Assembly: GCF_030272615.1 (NCBI RefSeq) | Contig: NC_081409.1 | Span: 651,838,468 to 651,902,467 of the forward strand | Direction: 5' to 3' | From: Cryptomeria japonica | Taxonomy: Eukaryota > Streptophyta > Pinopsida > Cupressales > Cupressaceae | Length of the DNA stretch: 64,000 nt | Shown: positions 23,701 through 34,930 of the stretch, one piece after another | Position numbering within the stretch: position 1 is the stretch's first letter | How the letters are laid out: each line of letters begins with the position of its first letter | Notes under the pieces: generated by a model | Seen by the model: only the letters and a program-made list of their open reading frames with translations | What the model was told of the DNA's origin: nothing | The model's database searches: none | Program-made: the position numbers and the translations under genes

Positions 23701-25139
23701 TAACATAATATTAGAACATATTATAGCTTTAGTATGCAAGGAAAACTACTTATCCATGATTGAACTAACAATGAAATTATATATGGAAAAACACTTCTAT
23801 CTTTCCCAATTTAAAATACAATCTCCAATTTGAAAGCATGTCATATTTGAGTGTATTGAGTTGGAATCATAGGCCAATCACCTAAAAGGATCACATGCCA
23901 TGAAAATGTATATTGTTGTAATATCTTAAATACTTCATAATTCCCATTCTAGATACTCTAAGGTTCAGTATAGAACTAGAAGAGATACTTGATGGTTTCC
24001 TAATGATCCTAGAAGGGACAATGTAGAGTTTGCACTCCCATATGGGTTATCCAAGTTCTTATCATGAGACCTTAGTGTCTCGAGGACACTAAGATTGGGT
24101 TCAATTAAAGTGGTCTAGAGTATTTCCCTCAAAATGATTCTAAGATCTCTTCATTTACCTATTTTATTCACTCTCTAATATTCATGAATGAAATGTCAAA
24201 AACCCCTCATATAACCAACTAGTAGAAATCATAACTTGTGGCTCTATAATACTACAAAAGTTAGTGTTCTAGACACATTTCCACCTAAAATGGATGTGTT
24301 GGAAAATGATCTTGACATAAGAGATATGGATGATAGCTCTATATTTATGACAATTTAGTGGTATCTAGGAAATTGATGTCATTTCATTTAGCACCCAAAT
24401 CATTTAATGTGTCATGATTTTATAGCTAACACCCTTTTTTGAGTGTATTGTGCATCTAGCTCTTGCACTAGAATCCCCTTTTTGTTTTTATTGAGCCCCA
24501 AAATATTATTTATTAGTTCCCTTTCATTATTTAGCTATTTTTTCAATGAATATAGGAATCACAACATATGTATCACACTTTGTTTTAGACAATAAATGAA
24601 AAAACAATGCACAACACCTCAATTTGTTGAATTAGACCTATGACATGTAGCAAGCATCAAGATCTAATCAATTTTTTTCCCACTAGGCCCACATAGTTTG
24701 AAACTTCTAATGGGACCATACTATTATCTTCATATGCCTCATTTTCTTCTACATCAACTTTCAAAAACTTATCAATATCATGATGCAGAGGTATTAGTTT
24801 TGTTAGATCTCGAATGAATATTAAATACTTTCGTCATTGTAACCCCATCGAGTTAACTATCAATAGTGGGTTGAGAGGAGATGGGTGGCACTAACATCTT
24901 TTTATCTCATGTAGGTTCCTTATCTATATCTTGATTCATTTTGCACCAACCTTTGGATTTTTTATTGACATAATGAATGAAGACCAAAATTATTTTCGCT
25001 GCATGAACTAGAATTATGTTTCTCGCAGTCACTTCTTTGATACATCAAAAGACACATGCCTTATAGAATTTTGGGTCTTTATTTTACCATTGGGACTGGT
25101 AGGAATGAAAAAAAATATTTTTAACCTTCATCAAATGTT

Positions 25140-25587
25140 TCATTGTCCACTGATATCCTGCCCGCCAACTTCATTACCATTAGGTTCTAAGTAGGAGACA
25201 GTATTAGTGATTTCATATACCATAGTTGGGTCATCGGTTCTTCTTATATTTGTTGAACCATGTGATGAGATAATGCCAAGTACCAAGCTCCTAAAATAAC
25301 TATAATTTTCACATGTTGGTGGTATATGAGTCTCTACCACCATTATGTTCTGACCATTATATATAATTGCTTCCCATTTCACGCCTCACCATTATTTAAT
25401 TCTTAGGGATGAAAATATATACATATTTGACATACTGATAAAACCACTCCAATTCTCTTTGTCTTATTGGTCCTCTACACACAAAAACATCTCCTTTATT
25501 TCCAATATTCATATCTTTGAACAAGAAAATCACAAGATTTAGAGACCTCATACAACCTTTTCCTTTTTCATCATTCACCAATATCAT
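25140..25587 (-). pseudogene. Unrecognised conserved pseudo-ORF in the duplicated flank
   Basis: Two adjoining open minus-strand stretches (25587-25396 and 25382-25140) translate to a continuous protein-like sequence with QNIMVVETHIPPTCENYSYF and RSLVLGIISSHGSTNIRRTD. The matching part of copy A (about 17700-17320) still reads GQNIAVVEPHIPP and LIPVSYLESDGGELGGRDIS in mixed frames. This suggests an ancestral coding segment, possibly of the gypsy element or of an unrelated gene. I do not recognise the family. Confidence 0.35.
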
Positions 25588-26189
25588 TCCATTGACTACA
25601 AAGTGACTTCATTACATTATAGGTTAAATTTTTTCAAATATTAGACCACTTTGTTCATTGGTATGCTTTTAGACATTGGGCTTCCACCTTGATCAATACC
25701 TAGGATTGGATTATGAGAAACTCCAACATCCAAAATATATCACTATATTATCCCTTTTTAGATCAAGCATTAGGTTTCTCTTCATTCTCTTAGTAGTGGA
25801 TAGCTATAAGAGATACCTCAAACAATATTTTAAACATAAATACTTATTCCTTTATAATTTGAATGAGCCTTCCATACTCCAAACCTATTTATAGATTCAG
25901 GAAGTATTGAGTTCCTATCTACAAATGTTTCTAGAAGCTACAAAGGAGGCAACAAATGCACAAGGATAGATTTGATCCTAAACATACAAAATTTCATTGT
26001 TTTTTACAAATGTCTAATAGTGGGTATAGATGGAAAAAAGTGCCTTCTACAAGAACCTTAGAATCCAAAGAACTTTGTGTATATCAAAAGAAAAAAGATG
26101 AGACAAGATCGAGGTAGTAACACACCATAATGACCAAGCGAGGCCAAGACTACTAAAATAAAATAGAATGTTCAAAATACAAATAATAT

Positions 26190-27245
26190 AATCTAAACTC
26201 AATAGTCACAATTTAGGAGCTTCATCCCTAACAAAAATAAATATTTAAGATGTTGATCATGAAGATGAAGCTCCATTAATTCACCATCTAGATCTATAAG
26301 GACATATACATTAAGATCATACTTATGATTTATACCATAAGGCTCAAGTCACAAAGGATCAAACTTTCCTTTCTTTCCTTTATCCTTTCACTTGCCATTG
26401 CACAAGAGAACCATATCACCGACCTAAGAGTTTCTTGGCAACAACTTCTTATCATACAAGTGATTCATTTCTAATTTTTAATAAGTTTTTTCATCCCCTA
26501 TACCTATATATTGTTCATCCAACTTAGTTATAAATTCCATCACCATTTTGAGACATTTCATTACATTGATCATTCTTTACATTTTATAATAGTTATCATA
26601 CAAGTAATTCTATCCTAATAAACATGTTCTATCCTCGATGCCATATACCAACTCAAATGGACATTTTCCTAAAGCTTACTTGAAAGTGATTATGTCACTC
26701 TAAAGAGAATACTTCAACTTGTCATCCTATATCTTCTCATTTTGATATAATATTATTTTATAATCATTATCAGGACTATTGTATTGAACTTATCTTTTCA
26801 ATTTCTTTTATATTGGTATCAAGCTAGATGTAATAGGTTTACACCAAAATTGAAGCACATATTTTGAATATCACCAAACCTAAAGAACATTGCATTGTCA
26901 TATAAAATTTCAAAGAGTTTTCCAAATCTGGTTGTTATATTATTGATAATGAGATCAACTAGCACCTTAAGAGTTTCATTGTAAGTTGGAAAAACCTGAC
27001 CCACTTGGTATGGTAGTTAGTATCTATGATGATCCACGTGTATGCATTACTAGATTTCTCATGTTTTTTATGGTAAAGTTGATTCCCCACTAGTGAAAAG
27101 GTGTGCCAATAGTGAGAGGCAAAAGGAGAAGTGCACCAATAATTTTGAACCTACTTGAGAACCTTTATAAAGAATCACATATTTGGATAATTTGTGTGAC
27201 ATAAATAAACAATGTAGGCCACCAAAATCCAGCCTTGATGAGTTT
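26190..27245 (-). pseudogene. Ty3/gypsy integrase remnant
   Basis: On the minus strand the order is: a zinc-binding end with GFWWPTLF and QICDS (about 27240-27180), a core with VFPTYNETLKVLVDLIINN and TTRFG, ILYDNAMFF (26990-26880; the expected DNG is DNA), then ALGKCPFELVYG (about 26670-26640), and the C-terminal FDPLWLEPYGI-like and LDGELMEL segment (about 26370-26270). These are hallmark blocks of Ty3/gypsy integrases. Stops and shifts lie throughout. RT and RNase H do not precede it; instead the PR-1 copy C unit begins upstream at about 27930. Confidence 0.75.
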
Positions 27246-27929
27246 ATGAATAATAGTATTAGACTTAAAATTGCACCGAAAGATGCTATGTTGGCACTCT
27301 TTTATTACTGCACTAACCTACTTATAATCAAGCTAGTTAAGCTATACACATTCATGGTTACACCACATCAACCCATTATGCATCAATACATACCTCCAAG
27401 ATATGAGCTTGGGATTACTAGGAATATAAAGTATTTGGAATAGGAATATAAAATGTCAAGCAATCTATGCTATAGATATGGAAATTAAAATTGAAGTAAA
27501 GTAACCTAGAAATTGTATCTTTTGGTCACTAAATGGGTTTACAAGACTAAAAGAACTATTCTAGATGAACTTAAGTAAAATTAGGCAACTTTAAAATTGG
27601 GCTTTGCTACTTGCTAAATCTAAACGTTGGTGTAGGTGCACCTATGGAACATATACCTTCGATTAATTTCTCTTGTTTCCTTTTCCATTAATATAATATA
27701 AACAAAACACTCCATGTATGATTTATTTAAACTAAAAATAAGGACTAGTGTGATATAAAGGATAATTATTAGATATTCCTATAGAATAGCATATTTCAAC
27801 CTTAGTAGTAAGGTAATAGAAATTTTGAAATATTGTGTTTCTTAGTGATGATATGGATGTTGTGTGTGTAAATTCTTTGGTGGACAAAATCACATAACCT
27901 AGTGAATATGATATGGTGGTGTGTGAGTG
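27246..27929. other. AT-rich spacer before copy C
   Basis: No gene supported. The plus-strand open frame at 27183-27443 overlaps the integrase remnant in antisense and has no family features. Confidence 0.5.
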
Positions 27930-28183
27930 ACTTTTAGGGATGTAAACGATGACGTGTTACACTGGGAATGGCATCTCAGGCCGCAAAAAAAAAAAAACTA
28001 TAAATTTGCTTAGCTCACCTTATCTTCGTTGAAATATATATACATTAACAAAGTGCTATAAGAATCTACACTCGAGAAATATTTATACATTAATAGCAGA
28101 ATTTTAGAAGTGTATATATCTTCTCAAATCAATTCACGTGAATTGATTCCCGCAATAATGAAAGATGACGCCAAAATCAACGC

Positions 28184-28212
28184 AAGGCCGGCTAATCTCT
28201 TCCACACGTATA
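28184..28212 (+). promoter_or_regulatory. Conserved PR-1 upstream block, copy C
   Basis: AAGGCCGGCTAATCTCTTCC then ACACGTATA, as in A and B; G-box core at 28135-28140. The TATA position reads CATAAAAG (28290-28297). Confidence 0.4.
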
Positions 28213-28355
28213 ATACAAACATCTGAAACCAGAAAAAACTGGGTTCACGAGATCTAGCTATGATCGTATGTTAGCATTCATAAACTGCCCATAAAAGACA
28301 GGTATATTAGAACCCTTGACAATCTGACAGAAGTCGTTTGTTCAAGGCATCTGCA

Positions 28356-28520
28356 AGGAAAACTGCCCTTGTATTATGGTTTCTAGCGGTTCTTATAAAC
28401 TCTCATACATACTATAATGGAGCGTGTGGAGCGCGTTGTAGAATTGACAGCGAGTGCATGGGTTTCATGTCTGCTAATAGAAAAAATTCTCTTCACTCCT
28501 TACCTTATAATATTCCATAA
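28356..28520 (+). pseudogene. PR-1 copy C, start-less deleted pseudogene
   Basis: The start codon has become AGG (28356-28358; GCAAGGAAAACT where B has ACAATGAAAACT). The signal region is shortened: about 20 residues between LIN and YYNG are missing, so the signal cleavage region is lost. ARCRIDSECMGFM remains, then a deletion of roughly 400 bases joins the coding sequence to the 3' untranslated region (CCTTATAATATTCC, compare TTTTATAATATTCT in B). All CAP catalytic-cavity residues are absent. Combined with the mutated TATA box this copy is clearly dead. Confidence 0.9.
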
Positions 28521-30619
28521 CACAGACGCAGCGATTGCAGTATATAAGCGAGTAACATTGTATTTGATAAGATTTTAATATCTATAGGTTGTGCATTTGG
28601 CAATTCTGTGCTTTTGTACATAACGGTAAAATCGATTATCTGTGACACAGCAGCGAGATGGAGTATGCTATTATGGTTGCTCGTGCATAAAAGAAAAAAT
28701 TTGTTTTATTACTTTTGTCTTGGAAGACTGGTTTTTCTCATAGTTGATAAAAATATTTGAATAATTTTTGAAGAGTGTGGGGTTCGTCTCCGGGTATTTT
28801 AGTATGTGTCTGCTATTAGCTACATACCTTAGCTTACCTTAGTATTGGGTTAAAAAAAAGGGTAATAATTCTGGAAGGCCAAGACCATTTGACACAATTT
28901 GTGGGGTCAATAGAATGCATTGGCCTTATAGTGTTCTATCAGCTCCATAGCTAAAACCGGAAGTGGTTATGCAGTCACATAAAAAGAAAGCTATATAAGA
29001 AGAAAATGGCACATCGTAACATGTGCCTCTTACATAACTTGCTTTCTATGTGGCTCCATAGCCATTTCTACTAGAACCAAGCCATCATGTCCATTTACAA
29101 TTCAAACGTAAAAGGAGGACAAAAGAGGACAAACACTGAGTTTCACTAGATTCTCTTAGTGGTGAATAGTGCAAAATTTTAACATAATATTTAAAATATA
29201 TAACACAATCTAGAAGGTTGGTGGAATAGAATCACATCTTGAAAAATCTAAGGTGAAATAAAAATAGAAAAATAAGAGTGGTCAAATTGGTAAGCTCCTA
29301 GAGCTATATTAATGACAAAGAAAGGTGGATCACAATTAAGTGGATTATCCCACACATCTAGGAGGAATTGGTTACCAACAACACCCTTCTAGCATGTGAT
29401 TGTATAATTTTTATCATTATTTTTGGCTTGTTGAATAATTGCATATACAAGCAAAATGGCATGGTCCAAGCAAAGGAAACTTTTCACCATATAGCAAGCT
29501 AGTATGGCTATGCTAAGAAACAAAGAAATACTCATTTGGTTGAGGAATCCATCTATGATACCAAGGAGATGTGGAGAGACTTGAGATCCATCACGGTCTC
29601 ATTTGAAACCATGACTACAAGCAAATTGATGACGATGTGGTGAAGGGGCACATTCCCATAGTACAAGAGAATCCCTACTGATACGGGAAGGAGGAACGCA
29701 AGGAAGCATAAATGGGGCATTGGCCTAGTGCTGAATTAAGGTCTAACAAATGATTAGCCTCTAGAGACACCTTGTTGACTTAGACATGGATGTGCAACAT
29801 AACATTAAAATGTGTGCTAGCTTTAGCATATAGAGAGCTTAGGTATTAATTCATTATCAAACCACCAAAGGAAGAAAACTTTCTTTTGAAAGTGAAACTA
29901 GAATCACCACTCTAAGAGTGACATATTTGAGTATATTTTTTTACAATTCTAAGGAAATCACATTAAATAATAATATGATATGAGAGAAGTTTAAGGTGGA
30001 ATTCCTCAATGTATTCACATATTCAATGCCAAGTATCCTAACATTGAGGGAAAACAATAAAATACATACTTGATGGTTTCTAAATGGTCTTAGAAGGGAC
30101 AATGTAGTGTTGGCACTACCCAATGAAATAGCCATATGAAGACCATGGTATTGAAGACACTAGGTTAGGTTAGCCAATTTGTCTTTCAATAGAGTTGTCC
30201 AAACAATTTAAAACTTAATATGCCATTGAGAGGTAAAAGACTAAGGTTTACACCTCATATTAAGCTTATGAACCATTTGTAGGTAAAGGGAAAGATTTTA
30301 ATAACCTTTATAATGATTCTAATTCCTAAAAGGCATGTCAAGAAACCACATCTAATCCTTCCACCATGGATTTTCATAATGAATTCCCACCTTTGAGAAA
30401 GTTTAAGGGGAATAAAATCTAAAATAGTTTAATGATATTCTATATCTTGATCAAGAAGATGGAATTTAGCTCTACAATCTAGATAAGAGAGTGAGGTTTT
30501 ATTTTTTTCTAGAGATAAGTAGATATTGTACAATAACCATGTTCATAAGTTCTTATTATGTGGACCAAGGGAACTCTTGTAAAGGGTTGATCTTGGCAAG
30601 TGAACATAGGAGACCACTA

Positions 30620-32500
30620 TATAGATAGAACTCGTTTATTAACTATAGCCCCTTTCATCTGATTAAAGAGTTCATAAATTATTGTAAGGGGATACTTTCT
30701 ATTGATAGTTTCCTTATTAAACATCCTATAATCAATTCACAAGTGCAAGACTCTGCCCTTCATCACAAAATTGACTAGTGCTCCCTGTGGTGACACACTA
30801 GGTCTAATAAACCCTTGGTTTAACAACTACTGCAATTGAGCTTCAATTCATAAAACTCTATAGTGGTAATCCTATAGGGAGCATTTGACTAAGGCTCAAT
30901 TTCAAGTAGCAACTTAATAAAAAAGTAAAAAATGCAATTTTTTTAGTTTCTCTAGAAACACATCCCAAAATTCTTTAAGGATAGGGTACTCATCAAGCAC
31001 TAGCTTCATGTTATCAAGGTGACTAATGTAGATGGCATAAATGGAACATACTTTCCTTTGTGCCCTCTTTAGTTGAATAGTGGAGATTTGCCTAAGTTCT
31101 AATGGCTTCTAATAGCCATGAATCTCAACAAGATTCCCAAAGTCATCCAAACAACTTACAACCTTATATTCACATTTCACTATAGATTTGTGTTCATCCA
31201 AAAAATTGATCCCCAAAAGCATATCATATGATGATAAGGGAGCTACATAAAGATTGACTTGAGTCTAACAACTTGGAAGCTCTAACTTACTTCAAGAAAG
31301 ATAAGAATCTACCCGCTTTTTTACCTGTTCCCAATATTGAACCATATATGAATTAGCCATATATTCTACTCTAACCAAGGTAAATTGGACACTACTCTTG
31401 CATCTACAAATCATTTAGTTTCTCCAATATCAATAAATATAGAGATAGATTGGCCATAGATCTTACTCAAAACCTGAATTGGTGAGGCTTGGTAGTCTGT
31501 CTATTATTTGTCCAGCACTACATGGATTTGATGTTGAGGTGCTCTTTGTTGGTTCCTTTTTTTTGTCCTATCATCCACTAAGAGAAGAAAATAGTGATCT
31601 CCTCTACATACATAACATCCATTATGTGTTCCTTGTGGTCCATCAGGCTTTTCCCTTTCAAAGTTCATCATATTATTGTTGTATTTACCCCTTTGTGTTA
31701 TTTCCATTATAACTCCCTTCAACTCTATCTTGAGAATTATTGCCACACTTTAGGTTTTTGATCTGATGACTATTGTCTCCTTTTTGGTTCATCTTTTGAA
31801 ACTTCTTATTCCTAGAGCTAGCTCTAGCATCTTGGTTCTTGTGATAGTTAGCCACTTGATAAAGCTTATGCTCTTGATTGGTAACCTTCTAAAAACTGCA
31901 TCCATAGTCAAAAGGGTTACGAATATTTACTTTTTCTCCAATTTTAGGCCTCAATTTCAAAGTGAACTTCCAAATTTAGAATTACTCATCCAACTAATAT
32001 TGAGGTATATACTTGAGAAAAGTGGTGAACTTCTCCCAATTTGGAGCCACCATAATATTAGCCGAGGTCAAGTTCTAGAATTCTATGTTCTTGTCAAAGA
32101 AGAGTTGAGGTAATCACCTCTTCCTAAATTGTTAAAGAAAGAGTTCCTAAGTGGTCTGCCCTAGTAGAAGCTTCTTCTAATATTTTTCACTGTCTCACCA
32201 CATAGCTACTTTCAAAAGTGAGTTGATATGTAGCCCACATAGCCTTGGTCTCATTAGATAGATTATGGAGGTTGAAGTACTTCTCCAGGTAAATGATTTA
32301 AACTTTTGATCTACCTCCAATGTTTTTTCCATGAAATTTGGGTGGTATGATCCTCTTAAGGTCCTTACCGAATTCCTTTTCGATTGTAACTCTAGTACTG
32401 TCATGACTTTCATTCTCCTAATTCTTCTCTCTTGGATACTCATTCTGGTTTTGACCCATTGATTCCATCTGACCTCTTGGTCTAAGTTGTTGTTCTTAGC
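30620..32500 (-). pseudogene. Ty3/gypsy gag-protease-RT remnant
   Basis: Minus-strand order is gag, protease, RT. Gag: an HPNFMEK segment and LEKYFNLHNLSNETKA with QLTFES (about 32350-32170), then a zinc-knuckle relic CYVCRGDHYF (about 31620-31590). Protease end: YDMLLGINFLDEH (about 31235-31195). RT: GFIRPSVSPQGALVNFVMK (about 30825-30765) and IDYRMFNKETI (about 30745-30710), LFNQMKGA (about 30670). RT breaks off at about 30620 where the PR-1 copy C unit begins. Orientation equals that of the integrase piece at 26.2-27.2 kb, so both could be halves of one element interrupted by the duplication, with about 1 kb of RT/RNase H lost. Confidence 0.75.
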
Positions 32501-32689
32501 TCTTTGTTAAACCAAGAGGTTGAGGATTTTGTACAAACCTATTATCTTTCCCATTTATCAATCTATTGTGGTTAATTTTTCTAGTGTCCACTATGGTTGG
32601 TTAGGATTGACCTATGTCAAATTGTGCATATTAGCATAGCAAAAAAATCCCCTAGTGTTAAAGCTAGAACTCTAATATGAAATGTTAGG

Positions 32690-32897
32690 TATGCGACACA
32701 TAACTATCTCACAAAATTGAATAATGAAATCAATTTTACATAAATATGAAAATAAAATATACTATCCTCAATATATATAAATTACATATTACAAGTATGC
32801 AACACATATCTCACAAAATAAAATAATTAAATCAATTTTACATAAATATGGAAATAAAATGAAATATCCTCAATATATATAAATTACATATTACATC
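32690..32897. repeat. 106-bp tandem duplication, two units
   Basis: TATGCGACACATA (32690) and TATGCAACACATA (32796) each start a unit with AAATCAATTTTACATAAATATG and CCTCAATATATATAAATTAC. The two are about 90 percent alike by eye. Confidence 0.75.
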
Positions 32898-33034
32898 TCC
32901 CATATAAAAGTGTCTAATCTAGAATGTGAAGTACATGAAATATGATGCACAAAGATTGTTTCTATCAATCTCATACCCATTGAGTCACTACGACATACGT
33001 AATGATATATGAATGTAACATAAGCACAAGACTA

Positions 33035-33955
33035 AGATGGTTTCTTACTTTAAGGACTCATTGGAAGACTCCTATGATACCTCTAATCCCTTTGAAGGAT
33101 CCCACTCCTCTCACCATGGCACTAATAGAGAGAATAGGCCTAGATTCCCCAAAGACCTCAAACCTAAAGACCATTACTTTAAACTAGACTAGGAATTTCC
33201 AGATGATATTCTGGCAGTTTCCAGAAATGGCGTTGTGGATTTCTTTAGGGTTTTTAAATGGGTTTTTCATGAAATAAAAAATATTAACTTAAAGAGAAGG
33301 GCGATATCTAGTAAATTGGATGACTTGATAGAAAAAGGGTAGCCTCAGAATAATGAAGGGGTAGTGTGGACTGAAGAAGAGAAGCTGTTGATGGCAGAAT
33401 GTTTCCAAAGAACAGTGGAACTAATCGATAAAATAAAAAAGGAAAAAGAGAAAAAGACCATGCAGCTCGAAGGGGAAATTGGTAAAATTAGGGAAACAAT
33501 GAACGCTATTATGAAGCAAAGCCATAAAATTGTGAAGAACTTGGTGGCCACTATGAGTACAGTGGTGGATAAGTTGGATAAATCCCAGTAGGGTTCCCTG
33601 ATCATGGACTTGGACACTGATAGAGAAAAATGATAGAAAGAGGAGTATTTTCCCTCTAAGAGAATCAAAGCCAACCTTAAGAGAAAGGTGGAGTCTTCCA
33701 TTTAGGATTTCTAGGACCTGAAGAAGGCGGCTCAAGAGATGAACATCCTCGAAATTGAGATTGCAAAGACTTTAAAGTCCTTAGGTTAATGGTTGTCTAG
33801 TTTTATCTTTTTGTTGTCTTTTGGTTCGGTATGTTGTCCTTTTTGTCTGAGTGATAGCCTTTCTATTTTAGTGGACTTTGGATGTTTATTTTAATTTAGC
33901 CTATAACTCTGTGGTTTTGGGTCCCTGTAAAACCTATTTTTTCCTTAATAAAAAA
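33035..33955 (+). mobile_element. 5'-truncated LINE 3' copy, ORF3 C-terminal part
   Basis: Begins inside ORF3 and ends with GGTTTTGGGTCCCTGTAAAACC and TTAATAAAAAAC (33920-33955), the same 3' terminus type as at 8.4, 36.7 and 39.9 kb. It contains only the C-terminal part of ORF3. No target-site duplication identified. Confidence 0.65.
33037..33789 (+). pseudogene. ORF3 C-terminal coiled-coil region
   Basis: DDILAVSRNGVVDFFRVFKW and HEIKNINLKRRAISSKLDD (about 33195-33320) align with DNVLGLSRDAVVDNFKTHK and HKIKQIDIKIRSIQARLDE at 35.96-36.08 kb. It is followed by an open stretch 33364-33591 with heptad-like spacing (AECFQRTVELIDKIKKEKEK; MNAIMKQSHKIVKNLVATMS), a likely coiled coil. Stops at about 33190, 33342, 33589, 33633 and 33703 interrupt it. 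No known domain. Confidence 0.6.
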
Positions 33956-33959
33956 CATA

Positions 33960-34930
33960 AGAACAAGATTGTTTGACCATCAGTAATTAAAAATTTATCC
34001 ATAAGATAAAAGATAAGAATGTGGTTCATGTGCTTATCCACCCAACCACAAAGCTTACACTTCCCTAGAAATCTTCTTACATAAAGAATACCCAACCTTG
34101 TACATGGATCCTAGCAACCTGAAAAGGTAAGGAGGATGGACTTCTATGCAACCTAATGTATCTACACCCATTTCATATTTGAAAATTTAATTTCCTACTA
34201 TCACGATATGGCGAAGAGAATAAAATAATAAATAACACCCCTTGATTTATGATATATATAAAGTTAGTCTTAAGAATAAAATGTATATCATGGAACTTGG
34301 TTTCTTTTTCTTTGTAGTATATTTATAAAGTAAATTTTAAGGAGAACTATGTTTGAGATCGTAATTATAAAATTACACAAAGTAATTATGCATATTTATT
34401 ATATAAATATTTTCTATATTAGTTATTTCTAGCCATGGTGTTATCCTTAGTTGATGTGAAGGTTCAATGAACATGGAATTTACGTAACAAGAAAATGATT
34501 TTGGAGATGTCAATTAATTATAATTGTCAAAATATATCCCTAAAAACATAGAGATATTTTGTTCCAATAATTATTTTCATTAAGTAACAATAAATACTAA
34601 CATTTATTTTTTTATCTTATATTTGAAAGTGGACAATATGAAAATTGTGTTGTACCTCTACAATTGCTATAGTGAGTAAAACCTTGTATGAAAAGGTTAT
34701 TAAGAAATAAGGCATTCTAGTATGAGTTTAAAAATACCTATAATGAGTCTAGATCAACATTTATATCCATGATTACACCATGGAACTTCATTGAATATGT
34801 GTTTTTTTAATCAATGTTATGCATATATTAAAATAATAAAATGCATGCCAAATAAACTTATAGTACTAAGATGGCATATGATAGGCAACATGCTCGTGTG
34901 GGAAATATTGATTAATTAATATAGAAAACT
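33960..34930. other. AT-rich spacer
   Basis: No gene, RNA or clear repeat seen. Stops are frequent in all frames. Confidence 0.5.

Larger units (their letters stand above)
19130..26640 (+). repeat. PR-1 segmental duplicate, copy B
   Basis: Second and only functional-looking unit. It contains the intact PR-1 gene, a 2.1 kb retroelement insertion absent from A and C, and downstream sequence shared with A and C. Relative to A it lacks the stretch equivalent to about 15080-16130. Beyond 26640 the gypsy integrase reading continues to about 27245, further than in A. Confidence 0.75.
27930..30545 (+). repeat. PR-1 segmental duplicate, copy C
   Basis: Third unit. Upstream sequence (27945-28355) matches copies A and B; 28548-28850 matches the 3' flank of B; 29060-29310 matches 23080-23280; 29700-30540 matches 23560-24140 of B and 14660-15470 of A. 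A segment of about 170 bases at 28890-29060 has no counterpart in B. The unit joins the gypsy RT remnant at about 30550-30620. Confidence 0.7.

Noticed and set aside
27183-27443. Plus-strand open frame of 86 codons
   Set aside because: Antisense to the gypsy integrase zinc-binding region, without family features.
28890-29060. 170-base segment in copy C absent from copy B, considered as a MITE
   Set aside because: Similar words (CTCCATAGC) occur at both sides but in direct orientation, with no terminal inverted repeat or clear target duplication.
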